In this document: positions 25,151 through 35,945 of the stretch, piece by piece
Layout: each line of letters begins with the position of its first letter
Numbering within the stretch: position 1 is the stretch's first letter
Origin: Lojkania enalia
Taxonomy: Eukaryota; Ascomycota; Dothideomycetes; Pleosporales
Assembly: GCA_010094045.1 (NCBI GenBank)
Contig: ML986860.1
Coordinates: forward strand, 1 to 45,661
Reading direction: 5' to 3'
DNA length: 45,661 bases
Position numbers and translations under genes: made by a program
The notes under the pieces: model-generated
What the model was told of the DNA's origin: nothing
Database searches by the model: none
Seen by the model: only the letters and a program-made list of their open reading frames with translations

Positions 25151-25545
25151 TACTCGATATCCCCCCACGAACAACGGGGCTGGAACCTCGGCGTCGCCAG
25201 CCTCCCTTTGGCCGCCTTCACCGTTGGAATCCCGCCCGGCGCTGCTCTAATCACCTACTCGGCCACCACAAAGTTTACTCGCGCGTTCGTCAAGCACGGC
25301 AAAGTGTTGAGCTGTGGTAGACAGAGTGGGAGGAAGCATATATTGTTGCTTGCTTGGTGGAGCGCGCTCTCAAGGACTATCTAAATAGAGCTAGTCCTAA
25401 TCGGGACTAGTCTACAAACGCCGATGTTTGTGAGGTCTATCACCTCGATATCCACCCTCCAACACAAAGCAGTCCCGGAAGAGCGGCTCCCGCCCATGAT
25501 CGTCGGCGCCGTCTTACTACCTATTGGACTTTTCTGGTTCGCATG

Positions 25546-25640
25546 GTACGTTGATATGCTGCTCTCTTCACACTTAACCCCCCACAGTCCCATGTTGTTT
25601 CTAGGTCATTTGTGCTAATTTTGAATGTCATTGTATGCAG
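25546..25640 (+). other. Intron 3 of the transporter pseudogene
   Basis: Starts GTACGT and ends TGTATGCAG. Removing it joins LFWFAW to MSNPHIPWPSQ in phase 2, as in the family. The consensus splice sites are intact. Confidence 0.85.
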
Positions 25641-26049
25641 GATGTCGAACCCGCATATTCCATGGCCTTCCCAGGTACTCTCCACAGTACTGATCGGCCT
25701 GGGCTACATGGTGCCCTTCCGGCGAGGAATGCCATACCTGATTGGCTGCTACGGCTTCTATTCCAACTCGGCCATTGCGGTGAACGCTTTCATTCGTTCC
25801 ATTTTCGGCGCTTTCTTCCCGTCGTTCATGCTAGTGATATATAAGAGGTTAGGCGTTGAGTGGGCCAGTAGTTTACTGGGCTTCTTGTGTGTGGTTTTCG
25901 CACCAGTGCCAGTACTTTTTAATATCTACGGGAAGAGGATTAGAGAGAGGAGTCCATGGGTGCCGAGAGGGTAATGGGTAGGGTGAGAGCATAGAAGCAT
26001 GGGTAATATTTGTGGGCATCTTTTTAGTATTAAAACGAATTTAAATTTT

Positions 26050-29000
26050 AACATACGAACAAACATAGAAGCTCCTGAAGCAACGAATCGAACAGGCAGC
26101 ATTGAAGAGCAAGGGGACCGATCGAAACTTCAAGAGCAACAAGGCTGATGTAAAGAGGAGGGCTGTTGACGACTTCCTAAAGGATATGCCGAAGTTCTCG
26201 TGCGCTAGGGTGCCAGAGGACTGGAGGACTGAGGCGATCAATTAGATGATGAACCTCGGGATCGCGAACTGGAAGAAGTGTAACCAGTCTGCCTAGGACG
26301 GGACGCGCGAAGCCCGAGAGAGGAGTGGGAGGGGACACAAGGACCACAGCAGCGCACGTGTAGCCGCCCCATGGGCGCGACACGGCGGGATGGACAGGCT
26401 CGCACCGCACCCAGACTCCAGGCGGCGGTAGCAGCAGCCTCCAGCACCTCCACCACTCTGGAGAGACAACATGCTACTCGTCTGTAGTGACGACTCCGGC
26501 ACCACAATACACGACGCAAATGTCAAGTCCCTGAAGGATGTGGATGCGCCGGGGGAAACATCAAGAGACTGTATGGGAGTCACTCATTGCCGAGCTCAGA
26601 GTTGTGAAGCCGGACATGGGGCCCTCCATCCTGATCGATGGCTGGGACCTCCCGGACGTGCGCGCCTTTAACACTGCCATCGACCAGCTCGCGGGCCGCG
26701 GCAAATGAAGAGTCACCATCTGGATCAGGTCACGACCAGACGAGTACGTCGCCAAAGGACAGGATGATGAGATGCGAAGGAAGCTCCCTTTGTACTGCAG
26801 AGATGCAAGAGATGAGGGCCACACCACTAAGCAATAGAAACTACAGGACGTGTCATAGATAGGTCACGAGGACGGCGGTAGCATACATTACACTGTGACG
26901 CCCCATACCACGGTAGCAGAGGCCACGGCATCCCAGACCACAGAAGGACAGCCCACGGCACCCCAGACTACAGCATCCCATGCCACAGCGCCCCATACTA
27001 CACCTAATGTCCCGGTCGGACCGCAGGCACATGAACAGGATGGGCGGTCGCCTCCCACGACCAATCGCCAACACTCCTCGGACATTGCAAGAGGGTCGCC
27101 GCCGCAGAAACAAGACGCAGAGATGACAAATGCCACCACATCACATAGCGCGGCTGGGTCACCAATGGAGGGCGGCGCTATGACGACGAGACGCGCAGAG
27201 GTACCTATGCCGCACCGACGCGAAACCAGTCCCTGGCACCGACACTGAGAGGAAAGCACCGCCGAAGAGATTACAAGGGCGCTAGAGATGACGCCAGCGC
27301 TCGGCAGAAACGAGTCTGATACAGACCCAGAGGAAGGCGGCCACAGTGACCGCCGCGATGATAGCAATATGTGCATGGGTGCTTCAATGTAGTCAATCAA
27401 GGTAGAAGAGAAGGATGTCTAACGCCCTGCCCCCTCCCGATCGCCATGATGATCCAGCGCCTATACGACAACGTCGACGGGACACTGCGCTGCCGACTAG
27501 AGCATGTCACAAAGGATGATTTTCGTCACACATGCAGAGTCTTCCCCACCATATCGTCAGATGCACTCTGGGAATCGGGCCGGCGGATCGCCCTAGGAGA
27601 GCAATGGGGCCTCAACCTAGATTTCAAGCCACGCGGGCACCAGCTTGTGGCCGTTGCTGTCGCCATCATCAAGAAGAACGGAGACGTGGGGGCACCTTAG
27701 CGGACGAGATGGGTCTCAGGAAGGCCGTGAGGGGCATAATGATATTCATCTATACGCCCCAACGCCAGATAAATTACATCGAGGTCGAGCGCGATCGTCT
27801 AAATGGTCGCACGGATGGACACCTTCCACAGCAACAGCGCGCAGAGGATATATGCCCCTCGGCCTCGAATCTGCCCATACCTTGCAGGTGCGACTTGAAG
27901 AACCGGGACCTATTCCCAAGGCCACGCCCACGCGGCACGGCCGTAGTCATCGTCCCGCCAGCGGCCCTAAGGAGTTGGAAGGACGATGCCGGGGTATTCC
28001 TCAAAGGCGGCACGCTCATGGCAGGGAAATACGGGCTCAAGCCGCGTATTGCATTCCACGCCCCCCATTACGATGATGAGGACTTCCCCCAGCTCCGAGA
28101 GCGAGAGAGCGAGTGGTGCGAAATCGTCGCGGAGGCCGACTGGTCGCACTGGGAGCGGCACAAGATGGATGCTACATTCTAGGAGGTCAACAGGGATCGT
28201 AGAGAGGGCAGGTGGTAGGATGGGTACATCCGTTGGCCACAGCCGAGGTTCGAGGGCGAACGCGACCCCCTAGACGCTACGACCGACTTAGCACCCGCCT
28301 CAGCCTCACGCTTCATGGTGGCGACGCACCGACAGTGCCTGGAAAGACGCGTAGCGGAAAAGACGGTATGCCATCGGGCGTACACCTAGACGGACATGAC
28401 AAACCCAGAAAACCAAGACGCCCTTGAAAGCGGAATGTGATCTGATCAGGGTGACCAGGAGGGCAGGACCATCAGGGACTTCATCCGGAGAGCCAAGCAC
28501 GTCCAAGACAAGATTAACGGCTACTCCCTCCCCGTATGGATTCTATCTACCACTCCTGATAGAGGTAATCCGATGAGGGCCCTGACATTCTTCACTACGA
28601 CCCTGCACAACCCTAAATACGCAGGAAGGGGCCTAGAGCGAATAGACGAGGACCACGCGAGGGAGAAGAAGGCATTCGATAGGCTCTTCGAGAAGGTCAA
28701 GGTCAACCTGGCAAACGCCGAGGGCCCGGAAGAGTTCCAGGAGCTGACCCGCCTCCTCACCGGCGTCCTCCCCCACCTCATAATCCGCGGGTGCATGGTG
28801 ATAATCTAGTTCAACGGGAAGCCGATTCTGCCGCTAGGCGTGGAGATGAACATGAGCTTCCGAGAGGTGCATCCAGGTGGCAAGGAGAAGAAGCTCCTAA
28901 AGGCGCAGTAGAGCGTAGCGTTGGAGTGCAGGCGACAGTACGCAGAGAGGAAGCTACAGCTCAAGGACCACGACGCAGGCAGGCGACTCGATGGGAAGAG

Positions 29001-29872
29001 GCCCGCTGCGCCGAACATGGCCAAGGCCAAGGCGTACTTCAATGCTGTCGCGTCTGCGAGTGTCGCGCGGTCGGTGGACCCCCAGGCCCGGTTGGGTGGA
29101 CGAGGCAATTGCAGCCGCAATGACGAGACTATAGAGAGGTGGTCGGACGACCCACATTCCGAGCATCTGATCAAGATCCTCGACGAGGCCCCGGTAGACA
29201 ATGATGCCAAGGTTGCGAAGACGTACAAGCTGCTGCGTATGGTACAGGACACGCCGAAGAAGAATCAGGACAGCAGGAGCAAGGCCATGGTCGCGGCATC
29301 CAGTAGCAGTACCCAGCTCATCATGATCATCCGGGTCGGGCAGTTGTTCGAGAAGCAGTCAATGGCCTGCTACACCAGCAACAAAAACAACAAGGAGGCC
29401 GCGATCAATCAGTTCACGTTAGAGCAGGACTGTTGGATCTTCTTCTGCACCAGGAATGCGTGTTCGACCGCCACCCACCTGCCCACTGCGAATTATTACA
29501 TACTGGTGGAGCTGACGCACAACTAGGCGCAGATTAAGCAGCTGTTTCGTCGCGCGTATCGATAGGGCTAGAAGGAAGACGTTGAATGCCTCATCGTCAC
29601 CGACGCAGAGTCCGGCATCGAGAGCAGGATGCGGTACTCGATCGACTTCTGCCAGTAGATCGACAAGGCCATTTACGAAGATGATGAAGGGGGCGAGAGA
29701 CGGTGAGTAGGGTCAGGAATTGCAGGGACTGGGCGCAACCAAGGATGCGCCGATCGAGTTGGATGGGGGCACGCAGGCTGGCTGGAGCGGAGACGAGGCG
29801 GACGAGGTCTCGCCGTCACGTTCCCTCGAGCCCTCCAATGTCGGAGCATGGGACAGCAGAGTTGTAAAATGA
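26050..29872 (+). pseudogene. Dead SNF2-type helicase gene
   Basis: An SF2 DNA-dependent ATPase. The helicase part keeps one frame from about 27,690 to 29,706. Motifs in order: LDFKPRGHQLVAVAVAIIKK (about 27,620-27,680, Q-motif region), LADEMGLRKAV (Walker A, about 27,698-27,730; GLGKT expected, so Gly is now Arg), TAVVIVPPAALRSWKDD (motif Ia), SDQGDQEGRTIRDF (motif II region, about 28,441), PVWILSTTPDRGNPMRAL (motif III), AMVAASSSSTQLIM (motif IV), FFCTRNACSTATHLPTANYY (motif V) and RRAYR-stop-G-stop-KE (motif VI, RxxRxGQ expected). In-frame stops: 28,180, 28,216, 28,387, 28,438, 28,807, 28,909, 29,524, 29,563, 29,569, 29,656. A frameshift near 27,650-27,690 joins the N-terminal part, and another near 29,700 leads to an end at 29,870-29,872. 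The N-terminal part (26,050-27,370) is broken by stops and has a Thr/Ala/Gln-rich stretch at 26,895-27,010. Multi-copy helicases of this kind are common in fungal repeats. Confidence 0.85.
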
Positions 29873-29989
29873 GAGAATTTTAGTGATGCAGGTGAGGTAA
29901 GACATAACTACGTCCAAGGGCGCGGCAAGGTAGATACAGAAGGCGTATACAAATTCGGCCAAGCTGCTGTTATTCATAACCCCCCTACA

Positions 29990-31660
29990 CGAATCTTAGT
30001 GTTCCATGGTCGGGTGTCCGAGTACTCGAGCAAATCCTATAACACTAATATCACGCAAATTGCTAGTCCTATTTTAATGCCCCCACTAGCACAACTTTCC
30101 ACAACCATAGTCTAATCTAAGATACAAATTCGAGAACTTTGCCTTAATACCTACGGACGTGCTTTTAAGCCCCCGATCGAGCCCCGCAAGGTGCCTACCT
30201 ATATTAATACGCATCTAGAGAGTCCCGTTCTATATAGGGACGCATTATTGGCAAGATATGATGGGAGGGAACTAAGAACGAGGGTATTACTTTCTCTAAT
30301 GGCGCCAGAGATGGGACACTTCTCTGATCCATCGCATTAAAATACCTCTATGCTAACCGTATCCCGCGTCACCTAGATTCTAAAGTGTATTTTAATGATC
30401 ACTACTCCACGGGATGGCCAATTAGGTTGATAAGGCCTCTATCGAAGGATATTGTCGTTTTTAACTCTAGTAAGGAGGGGGATTGGCCGCTTATAGCAGT
30501 TGTCAATGTCACTTCCCATAACGTGGAGGTTGTCCCTAGCTTAGTCTTGATTAATTAAAAGGATAGTAGGATGATATTTTCACGCTACACCCCGATTCCT
30601 AAAGGGAGATTTTCTACCTTCCAGAATCTTCGGGATAACGACACGGATTTCAAGAGCTGTGGAAGTAGCTAGAATACGCTCGCGAAGAGGCATTTCATCC
30701 TCGCCAACGCGCTCGGAGTCCTGCACCATGCAAAACCTGCGCTCCAAACTTTAAATCATGAATTTACCTCATTAGGCAAGTTTCAACGCATTCTAGAGAC
30801 TTAAGATCAAGAGCTGAGCTTCAAGCTAGTACTACCGTCCACGATCTGTGGGTTTATCAATATTAAGGAAAACGCAGCTCGTACCATACGAGAAGAAGCC
30901 CAAGGACCGTGGTAAACTATTAACATCCGCCCGTGGCAGCTTGTATTCCTTCATCAAGAGATGAAAGCAGAGAGCCTGGTCACAGAACCTCGATTCATTA
31001 AAAGGTTCCTTCTTGAGTCTATCCGCATGTCTGGACTCTTCTACAATTGTGCGGTCATCGCTAATGCCGAGATTGATCCAATATACCCCGGTGACTAGAA
31101 ACACATTGCGTGTTACACTGGACCAAGTTAAGAGATCATCTACGAAGTTAGATCTACTAGGGACTCCTGTGACTTGAGGAAAATCGCTACTAGGAAGTCA
31201 TAAGCGCATACTCGAGGTCGTTTACAGCCTATGCCAGAGCTTATAAAGATCGTCGACGGGCAAGAATCTGATATCTAGAGATTCAGGAAATTGGAAGGGC
31301 TTCTCCCTAACTCAAACTCCGGTTCGATTATTCCGTTCGACAGGTCCTCTGAGGACGGCATTAATGCATGTTATTATCTGAAGAGAAGAGGTGGCAGTTA
31401 GTATTGTCGCAAATCACCCAGACATCCACCTAATACCCCTCCCCGATATTCTTAGACTGGATTCCAAGCATCGTATTTAGTAGGAAGTCAGACCAACCTA
31501 ATGGGATGGAAGAGTTTCCCATCGCTTAAAGGCATGGGGTAGTTTTTGGCACGTAAGGGAAGTGTGTTTAATCCGAGTTTTAACTCAACGGATTCGAGAC
31601 GACGGTGGTGGTAGAATACACAGCATTGTAGTTTCGGCGGTATGAGAACCTGCTACATAT
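29990..31660 (+). pseudogene. Unidentified long gene relic
   Basis: A long coding-like stretch broken by stops and at least two frameshifts. Frame one (about 30,000-30,340) includes RILVFHGRVSEYSSKSYNTN and REL-RTRVLLSLMAPEMGHF. A second frame (about 30,350-31,400) stays protein-like for roughly 350 codons, with TAG, TAA or TGA at about ten places, and includes WPIRLIRPLSKDIVVFNSSK, KRHFILANALGVLHHAKPAL and RFIKRFLLESIRMSGLFYNC. A third frame (about 31,385-31,660) includes NHPDIHLIPLPDILRLDSKH and KAWGSFWHVREVC. Most stops can come from CAG, CAA or TGG by transition. I recognise no domain. It has no Walker motif, no transmembrane helix and no cysteine cluster. It begins about 120 bases after the helicase relic and on the same strand. 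Confidence 0.55.
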
Positions 31661-33414
31661 CTATAGGTACAATGCGGTGATATGGGTTGTAATGTTTGGA
31701 ATAAGACTTCTTAGGCGGCCATAGAAATAGACCGCGAACACCCCACATGGGCAGGATACGCACTAGATATTGATACAGCTGTCGTTACCACCAAGTTATG
31801 AGCGACGCGTAATCACTAAGTGTTGCGACTGGTAGAGTGAGCTAGTAGATGGAGCATAACCACCCTCATCTCGTGCTATGCCGTGACACGAAATTATCAT
31901 GCTAGTTTACACATGTGCTAGCTTATATGCTAGAAGCGAGAGGTACTAATACTTCTATTAATGGTGCAGGGGCGATGCTAGAGATGTGCCCATAGACAGC
32001 TTTCCTGATATCCACACGCGAATGGCGTATAACTAAGACCGGATTAGTAGGGGTGGATACGAGTAGAGAGATTCGACTAGACTGCGCCCATCCACTAGGG
32101 CTGCTTCGACCTCCGAGCGACGCGCAAAGGTCTCACACGGTAGACTGGCAATGATAATCATCCAGAATGCAACCCCATGATGGCGATCTAGTCGTGCTCT
32201 CCGGCCGCCCTTCCCCATGCGGGCGGGCATTCATCAGCTCATGCCCCGTCATTTTAGAATTCGGCGTCAATTACTGTGTCCTGTGAGGTACTCCACGGGG
32301 CTTCGATGAAAGAATGGCTAGGAGACCTGGAGGCGCTCCTACACCGCTTGTGTGAAGAAGGTCCAAGCGAAGCGTATTAGGAGGAGTATGTCGAGACCCC
32401 GACCAGTGGCTAGAGGGCCACGTTATGGTATAGCCTGGCGATCTCCAGGTTCAACACTGGAGGCGACGTGGACGCAGAACGACGAAGCCTTGGAGACGAG
32501 CACGAATCACCTCTGCTGGAATATGTTGTGGACGTCGGAAAGGAAGATGACTCCTGGCTGCGTGGTGTGCGAGATCGGCCCACCGCAGGACCCCCGTCAT
32601 CAGTGGTGGGGGTGACGCGGCTGGCGTGGCTTCACCAGAACAATGCCCCCTCGCATCCCCACAGCATATGGTCCAGCAGCATGGTAATCGGCGGTGGGAT
32701 GCGATACGCTACGATGGGTTGCGATGGCGTATGGCCGCGGGGCGCGCATGTTACGGCATATGTGTAGTATAATGCACAATGACGTATCACACGGCACGAT
32801 GGCGCATTCTACATTATGCGTGCATTCTAAGGTATGACGAGATATATCACGGTACACATATCCTATGACAGTCTGATAGCACGCATTATAGCGTGCTGCC
32901 GCACGGTATGTCATTGCATGTATCCCATAGTTTCATCATCTGACCGTGCGATTCGGCACCGTGGGCCAACATTATCTCACGTAGTCAGCCAGCGCTATTT
33001 CTCCCCCCGTTTTTGATATTTATCTCCCTTTTGATATTTATCCCCCCAGACTAGAAATACTAAACATCAGTCGCTTATCGAATAACGTAGCACCAAAAAT
33101 AAAACTGGTCTGACATCCTCTGACATATGAACTGCATGTTCGGCAGTTGCCCTTTCTGCGCATATCTTTCTCGTATCACCAAGAAGGATTCATGTATCTA
33201 CCTGTACAACCTCTTCGTTTCCTTTTTTTCGATTTCTATGCGCGCGAATCTCGTAATGGCATCACCGTGACATCCACCAAAGGCTCCTCGACAGGGGAAC
33301 CGACACTCCACAGCCCACGCATCCTCTGACCCCACGGCGGGGGCGCAGCGTGCCCACAGGCCGTGGGTCAGTCTGCCGGGCTTCATTCAAGGCGCCAAGC
33401 TGAGCGCCTGTCTA
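31661..33414. other. Mostly non-coding stretch
   Basis: No frame reads like a protein I know. A GC-richer part at 32,340-32,770 is open in two overlapping + frames for about 90 codons each, without support. At 32,879-32,896 there is a perfect 6-bp hairpin, GCACGC-ATTATA-GCGTGC. At 33,010-33,048 the phrase TTTTTGATATTTATC occurs twice with small changes. Nothing else was seen. Confidence 0.4.
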
Positions 33415-33853
33415 TTGTTTGACCAGCAAGTGCGAGTGGAGGCGGCGCGGCGGGGCAACACCAAGGCGCTGATGGAGCCGGCGACGATGTGGAAGTTTGG
33501 CGTGCTGTTGGCGGGCAGTGCGCCGCTAGTGTCGTTGTCAGAGTACAGTGCCGGGCGCGGGTGCCTTGTGAATGCGGCAGAGGTCAGTGAAAGGCTTTGG
33601 GAGTGTTCCGGCGGTGGATGAGGCCGAGGAGAAGGCCCAGGAACACGCGCAGCGGATACCTACAGTACATGTGCACGAGCTAGAAGATCCGAGAATCCTC
33701 CTGCACCGACGGCCGCTAAACCAGATGGACAAGGACACGGTGACCTTGGTGGAGTGGGACGACAACCATCGGGCGCTTATTAAGACTATGAACGTAGGGA
33801 ACATCGTGGAGTCAACGATGAACGTGGCGAGCAAGACGGGAGAAATCACATGA
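33415..33853 (+). pseudogene. Small unidentified coding-like fragment
   Basis: Two overlapping + frames read as protein. The first (33,415-33,621) includes TKALMEPATMWKFGVLLAGS and PLVSLSEYSAGRG. The second (33,572-33,853) includes PTVHVHELEDPRILLHRRPL, DTVTLVEWDDNHRALIKTMN and IVESTMNVASKTGEIT, ending at a TGA. The change of frame near 33,575 could be a short intron (GTCAGT at 33,577) or a frameshift. No family is recognised. It lies between the helicase/unknown relics and the NRPS 3' end and reads away from neither in an obvious operon-like way. A small real gene cannot be excluded. Confidence 0.35.
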
Positions 33854-34463
33854 ACGTGCTCCGTCTACGTTGATGAATACTCCATAGAGCATGTTGCACA
33901 CCTATAGCGTAGTGTCAAGAAGGCTTGGTCGCAGCAGAGGCCTAGTGGAGTGGCCCCGAGGGCCCAACGAGAGAGCGAAGATATTCTGTCATCTGCATAG
34001 CGTTGAGGCGGTTTCAATAGATGGCGCCTGGGAAGTATTTTGCTATTTCCAGAAGATCAAGATGCTCGAAACAAGGCATAATCAAATAGCCATCTCACTA
34101 TTCGGCGGTAATGCGTGAAGCACTACGAGGCTCCACGGCTCTGACGCCACAAGTTCACTAGTCATACATGCATTTCTCTCAAATGCGGTACTTCCGGTGA
34201 GATACAACACAATGATACATAGCATATAGTAGTAAATCAAATATAATCTTAGCGTTTTTATTGTTTCATGAGATGCAGGGTAGAACTAAATCACGTGAAG
34301 TAGTAAATTGTATGCAGTTCTTATGTACTGTGTAGCTAGCTGTGGAATTGCCTGTGCGCCTGTCTAATCTCCCAAAATCGGCTTATAGTTTAAAATTACA
34401 TATTTTTTGTTGCGTTGGAGTTATTATTGCAATATTTCAATTGAAAACTAGGAGATTGTTTAC
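33854..34463. other. Intergenic stretch before the assembly gap
   Basis: Ordinary composition falling to AT-rich from about 34,200. One open + frame of 75 codons (33,891-34,118) has no recognisable protein. On the minus strand this is the sequence downstream of the NRPS stop. Confidence 0.4.
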
Positions 34464-34539
34464 AAAAAAAAAAAAAAAAAAAAAAANNNNNNNNNNNNNN
34501 NNNNNNNNNNNNNNNNAAAAAAAAAAAAAAAAAAAAAAA
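34464..34539. other. Assembly gap (30 N) inside a poly-A run
   Basis: A run of A from 34,464 is interrupted by Ns at 34,487-34,516 and continues as A to 34,539, then as A-rich DNA to about 34,570. The gap is most likely a homopolymer that could not be assembled, and its true length is unknown. It lies about 80-190 bp downstream of the NRPS stop codon. Confidence 0.95.
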
Positions 34540-34650
34540 TAAGAAAAAAGAGAAAAAAAAAGAAAAAATAAATTTCGTCCCACTAGCCAATCCTGACTTT
34601 AACACTCTCCTATACATTTATCAGGCTACGTACGTGACCACGGATGCCAT
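34540..34650 (-). other. 3' flank of the NRPS gene
   Basis: About 110 bases between the stop codon and the gap. On the minus strand it is T-rich towards the gap. No canonical polyadenylation signal AATAAA is seen on the minus strand in this short piece. Confidence 0.3.
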
Positions 34651-35945
34651 CTATAGCTTGCTAATGAGATCTTCAATAGTTGTGTTTTCCACTGTTGAGC
34701 TCGTCAACATGATGACGGCGTACCTCAAGGTTCCCAGCAAATCCACGGCAACTTCATTTGGGATGCGATCTGCAATGTGCATCTGGAAGGAGAGTGTTCC
34801 TGGAGACTCGGTGATGTACAATTCTATGTCCGTAACGCCGTACAGCTGCGAAAGATTGTGACGGACGCCCATGAAGTTAATGTCGTCCAAACGAAGTGAC
34901 GCCGCTGGCTGTTGACGCTGATAATTTAGCACAGAGGAGAAATCCGTGCCGGATGGCAAGTCTGTGCACACGTCGAGCACGTTGTGTTCACCGAGCGTTT
35001 CGTAGGCCACGCTACCGACTTGCTGATCTTGGACGAACTGTAGCAGATCCAGGAGCCCCCAACCCGCTCGAACATGGACACGAATTGGCTTCAAGGCGAT
35101 GCAGCATCCAAGCGCACCTGCAACAGTCGAACGTACTGCGGAGCGTCCCGCCACAACCTCTCCGAACAAGATGTCATATGACTGGCTGTGACGCACGAGT
35201 GTGAGCGTCCACGCTGCTTTTACCACGCTCGAGAAGGCAATGCTTTGGGTGGATGCCTTGGGAACTTCAACTTCATACGTGTTTGTTCGGCGCATTCTAA
35301 ATAGCTGGCCGTCTGGCAGAAGCATCCCAATGCGGGGCATGGATGCCTTTTGAAGAATCTGACGCCAATATCGAATGGCTAAGGATTCGTCCTGATACTT
35401 GAGAACATCTTTCACGTACTCTTGGAAGGGAATGGGCGGAGTTGACAGTTGTGCTCCATTGTAGAACGTGGCGAAAGCGTCCAGAATGGCAGGCAGAGAT
35501 GTCGCGTCATACATTGCGTGTGAAGGGCGGAGTGCAACACGACTCTTCGTCTCATTTTCGTCGATAATGAGTGCTGCCTCAAACATTGGTTCTTGGATAT
35601 TAACGCATCGAGAGAGAGCATCTGCGCGGAGGTCGACAAATGCCTGGTCGAGAGAGGGGACAGCGGTAATGACCTTCACCCTAGGCGTCGATTGCCGTAG
35701 CATGATCTGAAATAGTCTGCCGCGAATATTTTTGAAAATTGTCCTTAGGGATTCGACCTGGGTAACCAGCTCGGAGCAGGCGCGATAAAAACGGCTAGCA
35801 TCGAGCTTGCCAGGGCCGTCAAATACAATCCATTCATAATGTGCTTGTTCTTTGCATGTGTTAGCAAAGACGAAGCGCCTCTGCGCATCAGTCGCGGGGA
35901 GAATGGTTTGAATATCTCCCCAATCCTTGGCGCCAAGGTCGTCCA
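34651..35945 (-). other. Terminal condensation (CT) domain of the NRPS
   Basis: The last 410 or so residues form a diverged condensation fold that begins ILPATDAQRRFVFANTCKEQ (compare LPCSPLQQG of ordinary C domains) and carries the active-site SHAMYDATS (about 35,500-35,526). In ascomycete synthetases such a CT domain replaces a thioesterase and releases the peptide by intramolecular attack, usually giving a ring. It directly follows an E domain, with no carrier domain in between, and is not a copy of the C domains upstream. Confidence 0.88.

Larger units (their letters stand above)
23888..25974 (+). pseudogene. Dead MFS multidrug (DHA1/polyamine-type) transporter
   Basis: This was a proton-coupled drug or polyamine exporter of the plasma membrane. 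The start ATG at 23,888 leads a hydrophilic N-terminus ending EFYWPGDPANPKN, typical of the Tpo/Flu1 subfamily. Then come RRWGITASMGSLVFAVTF (helix 1), GPMSEVMGRHF (MFS motif A), DLWDP, SHLGWRWTSWI, PETSAARILQNRAAKLRKET (subfamily central loop), MSFLYGIVYLLFEA, and at the C-terminus FRRGMPYLIGCYGFYSNSAI and SIFGAFFPSF, ending at TAA 25,972-25,974. Three introns are visible: 24,314-24,365, 24,986-25,150 and 25,546-25,640. A fourth interruption lies at about 25,306-25,470. In-frame stops fall at 24,152 (Trp expected), 24,275, 24,821 (Trp expected) and 24,911 (Gln expected). A one-base frameshift lies near 24,585. All four stops can come from C-to-T or G-to-A changes. Confidence 0.9.

Noticed and set aside
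26888..27400. 170-codon minus-strand frame, Cys/Gly/Ser/Val-rich
   Set aside because: It is the complement of the Thr/Ala/Gln-rich linker of the helicase relic; its composition is explained by that.
32352..32767. Two overlapping + frames of 87 and 99 codons
   Set aside because: They are in GC-richer DNA, without known motifs or convincing coding character.
32879..32896. Perfect hairpin GCACGC-ATTATA-GCGTGC as a terminator or MITE end
   Set aside because: A 6-bp stem can occur by chance, no partner repeat or target duplication was seen, and intrinsic terminators are not expected in a fungus.
34342..34617. Lys-rich (+) and Phe-rich (-) frames across the gap
   Set aside because: They are artefacts of translating poly-A/poly-T and Ns.
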